Made by a program: the position numbers and the translations under genes. DNA of 64,000 bases, taken from positions 124,001 to 188,000 of the forward strand of contig DGYI01000015.1 in NCBI GenBank assembly GCA_002396645.1, written 5' to 3'. Below the pieces are notes generated by a model. The model saw only the letters and a program-made list of their open reading frames with translations, had not been told where the DNA came from and ran no database searches. The DNA comes from Firmicutes bacterium UBA5010 (GTDB lineage Bacteria > Bacillota > Clostridia > Tissierellales > Sedimentibacteraceae). Within the stretch, counting starts at the first letter, position 1. Every line of letters begins with the position of its first letter. Shown piece after piece: positions 17,534 to 25,707 of the stretch.

Positions 17534-18631
17534 CTACTCTTCCTCCGAAGGGACTGTTATTCCTAGCTTTTCAAGCTTCTTTTTGAGATTTCTCTGTCCT
17601 ATTTCTTCCATTTCCTTTTCACTGTATTCAGATATCGTCTGCTCAAAGTTATGGAATTTATTCTTATTTTGTGATGTTGCTTTCGGCTTTTGTGCTTCTT
17701 TTTTAGCATCCGGTTTTTTATCATTGATTACATCTTCAGGGGTTTTGAATCCTTTTTCATGCCATTTTTCAAGTATTGCATCAAAATAGCTTATATTGGG
17801 ACTCGATATTTTTGTGGAGTTCTCCAAGGCCTTTAATACCATTTCTCTTGAAAACCCAAAATCATCAAACCATTTGTCAATAGTATTCATCTCTCCTTCA
17901 GTAAGCGCTCTGTTGATAAATCCCAAAGACTGAGCTATTCTTGAGTATATGGAAAATCTCTCTTCCTTTTTTTCTAAAAATTCAGCCAGAGAATCTAAAT
18001 CGTTTACTCCTGCTCTGTTCCAGGCTGCTATTGTTCCTTCGATAAATTTCATGCTTCTTTTTTTCTTATTGTTTACACAATATGAAAATGCCTGTATCAT
18101 CATTTCGGGACTTAAATCATATTGTCTTTGCCACTGATTGATTTTTCTTTTATCATTTATATTCATAAATTTACCGAAAATCTTTTCTATTTCTTTATGC
18201 ATTTGCACGAATTCTTCGTCTTTATTGAGTTCAATTAAATCTTTATTAGTAACATAAGTTGTAGTATCATCTTTTACTGATGTAACTGATGAAGGCAGGT
18301 GTTTATATATTTTATCTACATACAGCTGTTTCAAATTCATAAATTCTACACTATGGTTATATTCGTCATCACTCTCATGCTTTTTTACTATTCCTTGTGA
18401 CTCCCAGAATGTCCAGGCATTCAGAACATCAGACAAAGGAATTTTTAAGTTTTTAGCTATGGTTTCATTATTGAAGTTACTGGGATTTTCTTTGTCATTT
18501 GCATATTTATATCCAAGCAAATATACTTTTACATATGTTCCATCTGCTAAAGGCATATAATCTGTTATAAATATGTTCTCTATAGGGGTATCCTGCAAAT
18601 CTATTTTCATTTCTTCTAAAAAAAAATTCAT
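17534..18631 (-). CDS. DnaD domain replication initiation protein
   Basis: A 365-residue protein. The N-terminal winged-helix part (about 1-120) carries IPLSDVLNAWTFWESQGIV, and two DnaD/DnaB-type C-terminal domains are visible: one around INDKRKINQWQRQYDLSPEMMIQAFSYCVNN and one around LTEGEMNTIDKWFDDFGFSREMVLKAL, each ending in a YxxxIL-type motif (quoted in part as landmarks). Such proteins remodel origin DNA and recruit the helicase loader, encoded next. The frame is open to 18736, but the ATG at 18631 follows AAGGAG. It is the first gene of a four-gene minus-strand cluster dnaD-dnaI-pcp-pxpBC. Confidence 0.88.
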   Translation of the reverse strand: MNFFLEEMKIDLQDTPIENIFITDYMPLADGTYVKVYLLGYKYANDKENPSNFNNETIAKNLKIPLSDVLNAWTFWESQGIVKKHESDDEYNHSVEFMNLKQLYVDKIYKHLPSSVTSVKDDTTTYVTNKDLIELNKDEEFVQMHKEIEKIFGKFMNINDKRKINQWQRQYDLSPEMMIQAFSYCVNNKKKRSMKFIEGTIAAWNRAGVNDLDSLAEFLEKKEERFSIYSRIAQSLGFINRALTEGEMNTIDKWFDDFGFSREMVLKALENSTKISSPNISYFDAILEKWHEKGFKTPEDVINDKKPDAKKEAQKPKATSQNKNKFHNFEQTISEYSEKEMEEIGQRNLKKKLEKLGITVPSEEE

Positions 18632-18919
18632 AAATTTCTCCTTACTGCATATACTATATATAATATTTGTAAAAAAATGTCTTGTTTTGTTGCATTTAAA
18701 CGATTGGCTTATTTTTAGGGTATTTCGGGAAAACATTTTACCTAAATCTTATTGACAATCAGAATAATTTATTATATAATTTTGATTAGTTTAACGATAG
18801 ATGAGATGTTATTCCCATTAATTACTCTAATTATAACAGACATTTCGAGAAAATAAAATTACAAAAATTTTATTTATTTACGAAAATAGAGTATGATAAA
18901 TGAAAATAGGAAGTGAATC

Positions 18920-20557
18920 ATGAAGAACAATAAACCAAATAATTCGAGAAGTAACGAAAAGAAAAGCAATTTGAAAACTACATCTGATAAATCCGGCAAA
19001 ACAGTAGTTACCAAAAACGCCAAATACGTTTTGATTAAAGAAAATAATAAGCTTAAGAGCATAGGAACCCGATTTTCAAAAATAAAAAAATCTATAATAT
19101 CAAAGTCGAGCAACATTCATAACAATATTTTCAATATTATTAAAAATATCAAATTACCGAAATACATTTTAAAATATAAAACACAAGCAATCAGCGGATT
19201 ATGTCTGACGCTTTCATCCTTGTTACTGTTAACAGGTTTTTCTTTGTTTTATTCCTTATCGGAAGATGAAAATATAAGCACTTATTACAGTGCAAAAAGC
19301 TACACCGTTTTTTTGAATAACGAGGAAATCGGTATTGTAAGAGATCGCGAAACAGTAGACATGGCTATCAGAAAAATACAAAAAGAATATAAGGATAAGT
19401 ACCATACAGATTGTAACGTGCTTTCATCCGTAGAGATAGTTGAGTCTAATGCAAATGACAGTGAGCTTGTTTCAGATTCTAAACTGTATTCTTCTCTTAA
19501 ATCAAATCTTGATATTAAATCAGCGGGATACGGTATATCCGTAAACGGGGAGATTATAGGAGTTTTAGGAACTAAAGAAGAAGCTGATGAACTTATAAAT
19601 GACGTTAAGGATTATTTTACTCAAAACTATGAAAAAGACCAAATTCTAAATATTTCATTTGACGAAAATGTTTCTGTAGAAGCTGTTACCGTAGGTTTTG
19701 ATAAAATTGATGAAAAAGAGAATTTACTTGAGTATATAATAATAGGCACTGACGAAAAGATGTCGTACACTGTTGAAAATGGAGATACTTATTGGGATAT
19801 AGCAATTAAATATGATATGACCGTTGAGGAATTGTTGGCTGCAAATCCGGAAGCAAATGAAAACAGATTAATGCCCGGAGATGAACTTAGCTTAGTAGTT
19901 CCGAAACCGTTTATCAACGTAAATATAGAACGCAAGCTTCTTGCGGAAGAAAAGATTAAGTACGATTCAGAAATACAAGAAGTTTCATATATGTATACAG
20001 ATCAGAAAACGATTAAAAAAGCCGGAGTTTACGGTGTCGCAGATGTTGAGTATATCGTAACCGAACAAAACGGCAGAGAAATAAGCCGTGAAGAAATATC
20101 AAGAAATGTTAAGTCAGAACCGCAATCTGAGGTTGTTTTGGTAGGTACACAAACTCCTCCTCCAAAGGTTGGATCCGGAGTATTTATAAATCCTCTGCCT
20201 GCATCAACTGTAAGTTCAGCTTATGGTTCAAGAAGCGGCGGTTTCCACAGAGGACTTGACCTGGCAAAGGCCTTAGGTTCTGATATAAAGGCTGCTGATG
20301 GCGGCACAGTAATTTATTCAGGATGGTACGGCACATACGGATATATGATAGAAATAGACCACGGTGGTGGATGGACTACAGCATATGCTCATTGTAGTCA
20401 GTTATATGTAACAAAAGGAGAAAAAGTTTATCAAGGTCAAGTAATAGCTGCTGTAGGAAGCACAGGCTATAGTACAGGGCCTCACCTTCATTTCGAGGTA
20501 AGAAAATACAAAGTTACTAAAAACCCTGCAAGCTACATAGGACAACAATACAAATAG
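18920..20557 (+). CDS. LysM-G5-M23 cell wall metallopeptidase, membrane-anchored
   Basis: A 545-residue envelope protein. It has a basic cytoplasmic N-terminus (about 1-85), one transmembrane segment (about 90-112), an extracellular spacer, a LysM domain (about 290-333, MSYTVENGDTYWDIA), a G5 domain (about 340-415) and a C-terminal M23/LytM endopeptidase (about 430-540). The zinc ligands are present: HRGLD (H and D) and HLHF. It is expected to cut peptide cross-links in peptidoglycan during growth or sporulation. An AGGAAGTGA site precedes the ATG. It stands alone, divergent from dnaD, with a hairpin terminator downstream. Confidence 0.92.
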   Translation: MKNNKPNNSRSNEKKSNLKTTSDKSGKTVVTKNAKYVLIKENNKLKSIGTRFSKIKKSIISKSSNIHNNIFNIIKNIKLPKYILKYKTQAISGLCLTLSSLLLLTGFSLFYSLSEDENISTYYSAKSYTVFLNNEEIGIVRDRETVDMAIRKIQKEYKDKYHTDCNVLSSVEIVESNANDSELVSDSKLYSSLKSNLDIKSAGYGISVNGEIIGVLGTKEEADELINDVKDYFTQNYEKDQILNISFDENVSVEAVTVGFDKIDEKENLLEYIIIGTDEKMSYTVENGDTYWDIAIKYDMTVEELLAANPEANENRLMPGDELSLVVPKPFINVNIERKLLAEEKIKYDSEIQEVSYMYTDQKTIKKAGVYGVADVEYIVTEQNGREISREEISRNVKSEPQSEVVLVGTQTPPPKVGSGVFINPLPASTVSSAYGSRSGGFHRGLDLAKALGSDIKAADGGTVIYSGWYGTYGYMIEIDHGGGWTTAYAHCSQLYVTKGEKVYQGQVIAAVGSTGYSTGPHLHFEVRKYKVTKNPASYIGQQYK

Positions 20558-20909
20558 AAAATAACGTAGGCTTGACAGTCTTATACAAGATATAGAGGTT
20601 TGTACAGGATATTTGTCGAGACATTAGGATAATCTGCGCATTGAATATAAAATATACAATGCGCTTTTAATTTGTTAAAATTTACAATTGTGTATAATAT
20701 TTCGTTTTTATAAATTTAAAAATTGTGTTAATATAGAAATGATGTTTTTTATATTATTTATATTAATATCTAATATGATAACCCCTTAATCTCATTTAAA
20801 ACATTTGAAAATCATGAAAATACGTGTTTACACGCCATGAAGAATTTTAAATTAGAGATTGTTATCAACACTTTTTTTAAATTAAGCTATGAATATAAAA
20901 ATAAGAAAG
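20558..20909. other. Non-coding stretch between M23 peptidase and HD gene
   Basis: No convincing gene in about 350 bases. It holds a terminator (GCGCATTG at 20636-20643/CAATGCGC at 20657-20664, then TTTT). The segment at 20607-20630 (GGATATTT, GTCGAGAC, TTAGGA) resembles a decayed version of the GTA-loop leader element. The remainder is very AT-rich with no obvious structure. Confidence 0.6.
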
Positions 20910-20953
20910 AGTGAAATAAGTTTCACTTTATGGAAGAATCCAAAATGATTCTT
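20910..20953 (+). repeat. Partial copy of the triple-hairpin repeat
   Basis: Hairpin 1 (AGTGAAAT-AA-GTTTCACT at 20910-20927) and hairpin 2 (GAAGAATC at 20933-20940 with GATTCTT at 20947-20953) match the elements at 32617-32700 and 62437-62520. The third hairpin is absent. An ATG at 20930 lies inside this repeat and is therefore unlikely to be a gene start. Confidence 0.75.
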
Positions 20954-20965
20954 TATGAATTTATT

Positions 20966-20988
20966 ATAATGCCGCAAAACGGCGTAAT
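20966..20988 (+). promoter_or_regulatory. Leader hairpin in front of HD gene (copy C)
   Basis: ATAATGCCG (20966-20974), loop CAAAA, CGGCGTAAT (20980-20988), running into GGAGG. The arms are nearly identical to those flanking the core in front of ctfA (9373-9418). Confidence 0.6.
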
Positions 20989-20998
20989 GGAGGAAATA

Positions 20999-21487
20999 TT
21001 GAAAATTATTGACTATAGATTTACAAATATTGCTGAAGAAATAATCTTACATGAAGAATATGAGCAAACAAAGCTAATCAAGCATCATGATGAAAGTGTA
21101 TACGAACACAGTGTGAAAGTCGCATATTATTCATATTTAATTGCATATAAAAGCAAGCTGGATTGGAAGTCATGCATCAGAGGGGCATTGCTTCACGATT
21201 TTTATTTATATAAATTTAATAAAAGAGGCAATATTGGTATAATAAAGGACTCTATAAATCACGCGATAAATCATCCCAAAATTGCCTTTAAAAATGCTTC
21301 AAAATATTTTGAGCTGAATTGTACGGAAAAGGACATAATAGTGGGCCATATGTTCCCGTTTGGTATGCCAAAATCTCGCGAAGCATGGATAGTAAGCTTT
21401 GTAGATAAGTATATAGCTATATTTGAATATTACAGCAATGCTAAAAAACTGATAGCCAAAAACTGGAAAAAAGCTTTCGCTAAATAA
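20999..21487 (+). CDS. HD domain phosphohydrolase
   Basis: A protein of about 162 residues with an HD-superfamily metal site: DESVYEHSVKVAYYSYLIA (H) and GALLHDFYLYK (HD), with a downstream NHAINHP segment. The family includes phosphatases and phosphodiesterases acting on nucleotides; the substrate is unknown. The open frame begins at 20930, but that start lies in a dispersed repeat. A GGAGG site at 20989-20993 followed by TTG at 20999 is the better start. An ATG at 20987 overlapping the SD is an alternative. A strong terminator follows. Confidence 0.75.
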   Translation: MKIIDYRFTNIAEEIILHEEYEQTKLIKHHDESVYEHSVKVAYYSYLIAYKSKLDWKSCIRGALLHDFYLYKFNKRGNIGIIKDSINHAINHPKIAFKNASKYFELNCTEKDIIVGHMFPFGMPKSREAWIVSFVDKYIAIFEYYSNAKKLIAKNWKKAFAK

Positions 21488-21505
21488 AACTTAATGAAAA
21501 CAAAG

Positions 21506-21560
21506 GGCGTATTTAAAAATTTGAAGTTGAATGAGCTTCAAGCTTTTAAATACGCCTTAT
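21506..21560. terminator. Terminator between HD gene and rRNA/tRNA methyltransferase
   Basis: A 13-bp stem GGCGTATTTAAAA (21506-21518)/TTTTAAATACGCC (21544-21556) with an inner TTGAAG/CTTCAA pair. It lies between convergent genes; the minus strand is followed by a purine-interrupted T-poor run, so it serves mainly the plus strand. Confidence 0.7.
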
Positions 21561-21580
21561 AATATTTAATCTATTATTTT

Positions 21581-22462
21581 TTAATTATCTGTGATTTTTC
21601 TTGGTCCTATTGTTCTGCTCACAGCTGCCTCATATAATATAAGTGTAGCAGCTATCCCTACATTTAATGAATCGCAGTCTCCGTACATAGGTATTTTTAT
21701 AGAGTCTGCTTTTATCTCATACCATTCCTTTGATATTCCATATCGTTCGCTTCCCATAATAATTGCAAGCTTGCCTTCAAAGTGCTCTTCATAATAAAAT
21801 TTCTCGGCATCTGTATCTGTTAAAATGATTCTGTAATTATTTTTTATGAGCCAGTCTATAACTGTTTCCGAATCTTCCTCAACTATAGGTATTTTAAAGC
21901 AGGAACCTTGACTGCTTCTTAATATCTTCGGATGTGTGATTCTTGTTTTTTTATTGCAAATTATAACGGCATCCGTATTTGTGCCGTCACAGGATCTTAT
22001 TATAGTTCCTATATTTCCCGGAATTTCTAATCCGTCTAAAACTGCAATTACCTGATGTTTTTCAGGGCTTAAATCAATCAAGCTTTTCTGCGGAAATTTC
22101 GCCAATACAAAAATACCTGCCGAGGTTCCGATTTCAGCTACTTTTTTAAAGGTTGAATTTGACACCATATGTATTTCCTCAGCTATATCAGCCAAATCAA
22201 GCATTATTTTATAGGCATCATGACTTGTGATAGATTCTAAGTCAAGAACTACAGCTTTAATCTCTACATTGTATTTCAGCAATTGATTTGAAGCCCAAAT
22301 ACCTTCTACCGCAACAAGCTTTTCGGGATTTGACTTTGTATTGTTTACAATGGAATCTATTTTCTTAATAACAGCCGCACTTTTACCGGAAAGTCTCCAT
22401 TTGCCTTTATATCTGTCTTTTATAAATCTTTCCTTTTCTTCTAAGGATAATTGTATGAACAT
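21581..22462 (-). CDS. TrmH/SpoU family RNA 2'-O-methyltransferase
   Basis: A 293-residue SPOUT methyltransferase. An N-terminal substrate-binding part (about 1-110) precedes the catalytic knot with the three SpoU motifs: LEIPGNIGTIIRSCDG (about 145-160), IIMGSERYGIS (about 235-245) and IPMYGDCDSLNVGIAA (about 255-270). It methylates a ribose in tRNA or rRNA with S-adenosylmethionine. The target nucleotide is not predictable. An AAGGTGGAG site precedes the ATG. It lies 50 bases downstream of fumB on the same strand and may be part of that transcript. Confidence 0.88.
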   Translation of the reverse strand: MFIQLSLEEKERFIKDRYKGKWRLSGKSAAVIKKIDSIVNNTKSNPEKLVAVEGIWASNQLLKYNVEIKAVVLDLESITSHDAYKIMLDLADIAEEIHMVSNSTFKKVAEIGTSAGIFVLAKFPQKSLIDLSPEKHQVIAVLDGLEIPGNIGTIIRSCDGTNTDAVIICNKKTRITHPKILRSSQGSCFKIPIVEEDSETVIDWLIKNNYRIILTDTDAEKFYYEEHFEGKLAIIMGSERYGISKEWYEIKADSIKIPMYGDCDSLNVGIAATLILYEAAVSRTIGPRKITDN

Positions 22463-22512
22463 GCCTGTATCTCCACCTTCTTCTTTATTTATTCAGAATT
22501 TATCTTAAGCCT

Positions 22513-23043
22513 TTACCTGTCATAAATATTATTTCCCTTGCTGTCTATTGCAACTATTACGGGAAAATCCTCTACATACAGCCTGTGTATAGCTTCTGCT
22601 CCTAAATCCTCATAGCATATTATTTCTTTAGATTTAATAGTTTTTGATATAAGTGCTGCAGCACCGCCTATGGCTGCGAAATAAACAGCATTATTCTTTT
22701 TCATGCTGTCTATAACCTCATTGGAACGAAGTCCTTTGCCTATCATTGCTTTAAGTCCTTTTTCCAAGAGCTTCGGAGTATATATGTCCATTCTATAGCT
22801 AGTTGTAGGACCTGCAGGTCCTATGGCATATCCCGGCTTTGCAGGCGCAGGGCCTACATAATATATAGCTTGGTTTTTAATGTCAAAAGGTAAATCTTCT
22901 TTAGAATCCAAAAGCTCAATAAGCCTCTTATGTGCCGCATCTCTTCCTGTATACATATATCCTGTCAACAGTACACTGTCCCCAGCCTTAAGACCGGAAA
23001 CAATATCATCCGTTAAGGGTAAATTAACTTTTATATTTTCCAT
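22513..23043 (-). CDS. fumB: Fumarate hydratase class I, beta subunit
   Basis: A 176-residue C-terminal-type subunit of the heterodimeric iron-sulfur fumarase, with VLLTGYMYTGRDAAHKRL (about 24-41), YVGPAPAKPGYAIGPAGPTTS (landmark, about 62-82) and FAAIGGAAALISK. It forms the active enzyme with the alpha subunit encoded just upstream. The translation start is odd: the strong site AAAGGAGGG (23077-23085) is 33 bases from the ATG, and a perfect 21-base hairpin (23050-23070) lies between them. An in-frame stop inside the hairpin excludes a more upstream start. Folding would bring the two to about 12 bases. Confidence 0.92.
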   Translation of the reverse strand: MENIKVNLPLTDDIVSGLKAGDSVLLTGYMYTGRDAAHKRLIELLDSKEDLPFDIKNQAIYYVGPAPAKPGYAIGPAGPTTSYRMDIYTPKLLEKGLKAMIGKGLRSNEVIDSMKKNNAVYFAAIGGAAALISKTIKSKEIICYEDLGAEAIHRLYVEDFPVIVAIDSKGNNIYDR

Positions 23044-23049
23044 GATAGA

Positions 23050-23070
23050 GTTTCAAATTACATTTGAAAC
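23050..23070 (-). promoter_or_regulatory. GTA-loop hairpin between SD and start of fumB
   Basis: On the minus strand GTTTCAAAT-GTA-ATTTGAAAC is a perfect 9-bp stem with a GTA loop, followed by TCTATC and the ATG. The SD AAAGGAGGG is on its 5' side. Loop and 3' flank resemble the elements near 24.7 and 32.5 kb. Confidence 0.7.
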
Positions 23071-23139
23071 ATTTTTCCCTCCTTTGCAAGTTATTTAAAC
23101 CTTATTTCCGAGCATTATTTATATACAATAATTTATATA

Positions 23140-23991
23140 TTAAAGAACATATGCTGATTTATGGCGATATGCGTGACAGCATAGGTTTACGGCTACAGGC
23201 AAACCTGCTATATGAGTCGGGAAAAATTCTATATTTACTGATAAGGCTGTAGTTTTACCTCCCAATCCTGCCGGTCCTATATTAAGAGTGTTTATGGATT
23301 CAAACAGCTCTTTTTCTAAATCCGCATATCTTTTATCGTTATTATGTTCTCCTATGTCACGAGTGAGAGCTTTTTTAGCCATATACGCGGCTTTTTCAAA
23401 GCTTCCCCCTATACCTATACCGACTATAATCGGAGGACAAGGATTCGGGCCTGCTTTTTTAACGGTTTCTGTTACAAAATTTTTTACTCCTTCAACACCG
23501 TCTGCCGGTTTAAGCATTTTTATAGCACTCATGTTTTCACTTCCAAAGCCCTTTGGAGCGACTGTAATATGCACTTTATCTCCCGGAACTATCTCCGTAT
23601 GGATTATAGCCGGTGTGTTGTCTTTTGTGTTTATACGGCAAAATAATGGGTCGTCTACTACGGATTTTCTTAAGTAGCCTTGTGTATATGCCTCTTTAAC
23701 TCCAGCATTGACAGCATCGTAAAGATTTTTTCCTACAAGGTGAACATCCTGACCCAGCTCTAAAAACACAACAGCCATGCCAGTATCCTGACACATAGGG
23801 ATGCGCTCTTCTTTTGCAATCTTGTCATTATCTATTAATTGATTAAGCACTAATTTAGCTAAATTAGTGCTTTCATTTTCACTTTGTACATATAAATTTT
23901 CTAAAAATTCATCGCCTATATCAAAGTTTGCCTCAAGCAAAAGCTCTGCGACTTTTTTCTCTATAAGAAGCGTATCTACTACTCTAAGCAT
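23140..23991 (-). CDS. fumA: Fumarate hydratase class I, alpha subunit
   Basis: A 283-residue N-terminal-type subunit of class I fumarase, the [4Fe-4S] enzyme that interconverts fumarate and malate. Cluster ligands are likely the cysteines in MCQDTGMAVVF (about 62-72), GPNPCPPIIVGIG (about 181-193) and the C-terminal NLCCHAYRH. The split alpha/beta form is typical of anaerobes. No strong ribosome-binding site is visible before the ATG; only AGGG is present, next to the base of a predicted leader structure (24004-24092). The beta subunit follows after 96 bases. Related L-tartrate dehydratases share this architecture, but fumarase is the more likely identity. Confidence 0.9.
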   Translation of the reverse strand: MLRVVDTLLIEKKVAELLLEANFDIGDEFLENLYVQSENESTNLAKLVLNQLIDNDKIAKEERIPMCQDTGMAVVFLELGQDVHLVGKNLYDAVNAGVKEAYTQGYLRKSVVDDPLFCRINTKDNTPAIIHTEIVPGDKVHITVAPKGFGSENMSAIKMLKPADGVEGVKNFVTETVKKAGPNPCPPIIVGIGIGGSFEKAAYMAKKALTRDIGEHNNDKRYADLEKELFESINTLNIGPAGLGGKTTALSVNIEFFPTHIAGLPVAVNLCCHAYRHKSAYVL

Positions 23992-24000
23992 AATTATAAC

Positions 24001-24095
24001 CCTGCACCGATTTCACAAGAAACCCGGTCTACTCTTTAAGTCTTTCCTTAGAAAGGCTGGAGAGACTAAATATTTGTGCATGGGCTCGGCGCCTA
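24001..24095 (-). promoter_or_regulatory. Structured leader of the fumarase operon, unassigned class
   Basis: On the minus strand GCGCCGA (24092-24086) can pair with TCGGTGC (24010-24004), and AGCCC with GGGTT just inside it. Within the enclosed region, CTTTC/GAAAG (24042-24055) and AGTCTTTC/GAGAGACT (24039-24067, one wobble) are mutually exclusive hairpins. The basal stem is adjacent to the weak fumA ribosome-binding region. It does not contain the conserved strings of the riboswitches I know. Confidence 0.45.
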
Positions 24096-24179
24096 TCCTT
24101 TTATTATTTTAATTTCTTTCAACCTTATCTTTATAGTCTTAAACTAAACTTTGCGATTGCACTCTTATATCTTCGGCAA

Positions 24180-24656
24180 TTACTGTTTAATATATTTAAC
24201 AAAAATATCATTTATTTTCTCATATTTTTGTCCTACAGCAAATAAAACATATTTGCCTTCTTTTTTTACTACTGCATTTTCTATATATTGCAGCTCTTCA
24301 GGTACATATCCTTCAAATCCGAATTTTAAGTCTTCTATTCTTTCCTTAACTGATTGAAGGATTGCTTCAGCCTTAGTTTCGTCCTTTGCTTCAAACAAGG
24401 CAAGCTCCTCTGCTTTAGCGCTTGTTGAGTTTACATATACCTTATATTTTTGAACATCTTTTATTTCCAAGGATGAATATATATTTGCCAATATAGTATC
24501 ATCCAATTCCTGTGTCGGCTCTCTAAATTCCGCCGCCGCAATAACTTCATTCGCCAAAGCATCAATATCTATAACCAGAGCTTCTTTTTTATTGCAAGCT
24601 GTCAGCATTGTAATAATAATTAATATCGTCATTAAGCTTAATACTGCTTTTTTCAT
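24180..24656 (-). CDS. DUF4358 domain lipoprotein
   Basis: A 158-residue lipoprotein with signal peptide and lipobox LTAC (Cys21). The mature part fits DUF4358: paired helices and the ending GKYVLFAVGQKYEKINDIF. The function of the family is unknown; in clostridia it is often found next to SGNH hydrolases and acyltransferases acting on the envelope, and here it is 58 bases downstream of an SGNH gene. The intergenic leader has the GTA-type hairpin at 24686-24724. Confidence 0.75.
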   Translation of the reverse strand: MKKAVLSLMTILIIITMLTACNKKEALVIDIDALANEVIAAAEFREPTQELDDTILANIYSSLEIKDVQKYKVYVNSTSAKAEELALFEAKDETKAEAILQSVKERIEDLKFGFEGYVPEELQYIENAVVKKEGKYVLFAVGQKYEKINDIFVKYIKQ

Positions 24657-24685
24657 TTTCTCTCAACCTTTTCCTTCCTGCTTTA

Positions 24686-24724
24686 CCATCGTCTCAACTC
24701 TACGTTGAGCTATTTTAAATATCC
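24686..24724 (-). promoter_or_regulatory. GTA-loop leader hairpin (copy E) before the DUF4358 gene
   Basis: On the minus strand GGATATTTAAAAT, then the stem CTCAAC-GTAGA-GTTGAG (24709-24693), then ACGATGG. The copy at 32461-32505 has the same flanks but the stem CCCGAC-GTA-GTCGGG, so two base pairs change in a compensatory way. The 5' block supplies the last codons and stop of the upstream SGNH gene. Confidence 0.65.
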
Positions 24725-25686
24725 TGCGGATATTTTACCGTGTGTGCTTTTAAATAATTAAACCATTGTTCATAATATGCAGAATTAAAATGTACTCCAT
24801 CAGTAGTGGAATCCTCCGGCAAATTTCCTTCCTCATCAGCCAGTGCTTCCTTTGAATCTAAGTAGTAAACCTCTTTTTCCTTAGTCATATTTAATATTAG
24901 ATTGTTATAATTTTCAATGTTCTTATTATTATATATTTTATCAGAGTTTGTTTTTGTTTTTGAAACCGGCATAATTGCATTTACATAAATTTTAGCATCC
25001 GGCTGTAAAGTCTTTATTTCGTCAATAACCTTGCCGTATTGCTTGATAAATTCAAAATCATATGCCCAGCCAAGTTCATTGGCTCCTAACATAATATAGA
25101 CCTTTCCGAATTTCTCCTTCGCAAGAGCATCCATAATAGTTATCCTTCCGCCATCATTTGTTTTTACTACTTCTTTTGTGAAAATTGTATCTACCATAAT
25201 TCCTTTACCCGCAAGTACAGTTGCATTTTTCATAGAACTGTAAATAGAAACTCCCTCTATTTGAGAATTTCCTATAAATACTGCATCATCAAAATACTCA
25301 TCTGAAACCGCTTCACTTTCAGGAACTTTCTCTCCGTAAACAAACTCTTGCTTATCACTATCATCTTCTCCATTGGAGTTTTCATTATCATCAGGTTTAT
25401 CGCTGTCTTTCTCGCCTGTTTCGTCACTGTTTAAGTCAGAATCGTCGTCATTATCTTCACCGATATCTGTGTCCTTCTCATCTTCTTCCTCTATATTATT
25501 TTCTGTGTCAATTACTTTACTGTCATTTCCTGTTTCCTCAGATTTTGCAAATATTGAGTATATAAAATATACTGCAATTGCTAATAATAAAACTATTGTA
25601 ACAGACACAAAAATAACAAATCTGAGTCTTTTCTTTCTGGCTCTTTCCGTATCTGCTCTGTAATCTACTTTGTACTTATTCTGCAC
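24715..25686 (-). CDS. Membrane-anchored SGNH/GDSL hydrolase
   Basis: A 323-residue surface protein. After a short cytoplasmic segment with many Arg/Lys there is one transmembrane helix (about 24-46), a very acidic Asp/Glu/Ser/Asn linker (about 50-115) and a C-terminal SGNH-hydrolase domain. The catalytic Ser is in FIGNSQIEG, the oxyanion Asn in MLGANELGW, and the Asp-His pair in DGVHFN. Relatives deacetylate or acetylate wall polysaccharides. The start is GTG with GGGAGCAGGA upstream. The acidic linker is low-complexity and likely spans the wall. It follows the alarmone synthetase gene by 21 bases. Confidence 0.82.
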   Translation of the reverse strand: MQNKYKVDYRADTERARKKRLRFVIFVSVTIVLLLAIAVYFIYSIFAKSEETGNDSKVIDTENNIEEEDEKDTDIGEDNDDDSDLNSDETGEKDSDKPDDNENSNGEDDSDKQEFVYGEKVPESEAVSDEYFDDAVFIGNSQIEGVSIYSSMKNATVLAGKGIMVDTIFTKEVVKTNDGGRITIMDALAKEKFGKVYIMLGANELGWAYDFEFIKQYGKVIDEIKTLQPDAKIYVNAIMPVSKTKTNSDKIYNNKNIENYNNLILNMTKEKEVYYLDSKEALADEEGNLPEDSTTDGVHFNSAYYEQWFNYLKAHTVKYPQDI

Positions 25687-25707
25687 TGCAATCCTGCTCC
25701 CTTTTAA

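Noticed and set aside
20930..20998. Upstream ATG at 20930 as start of the HD gene
   Set aside because: It lies inside the dispersed repeat and lacks a ribosome-binding site; GGAGG at 20989-20993 with TTG at 20999 is better.
24001..24095. Resemblance of the fumA leader to a glycine, cobalamin or T-box riboswitch
   Set aside because: Only short strings match (GCGCCGA, CTCTCC, GTGAAAT). The GGAGAG start of the glycine class, the GCCACTG box of the cobalamin class and the GGTGG antiterminator box of T-boxes are absent.
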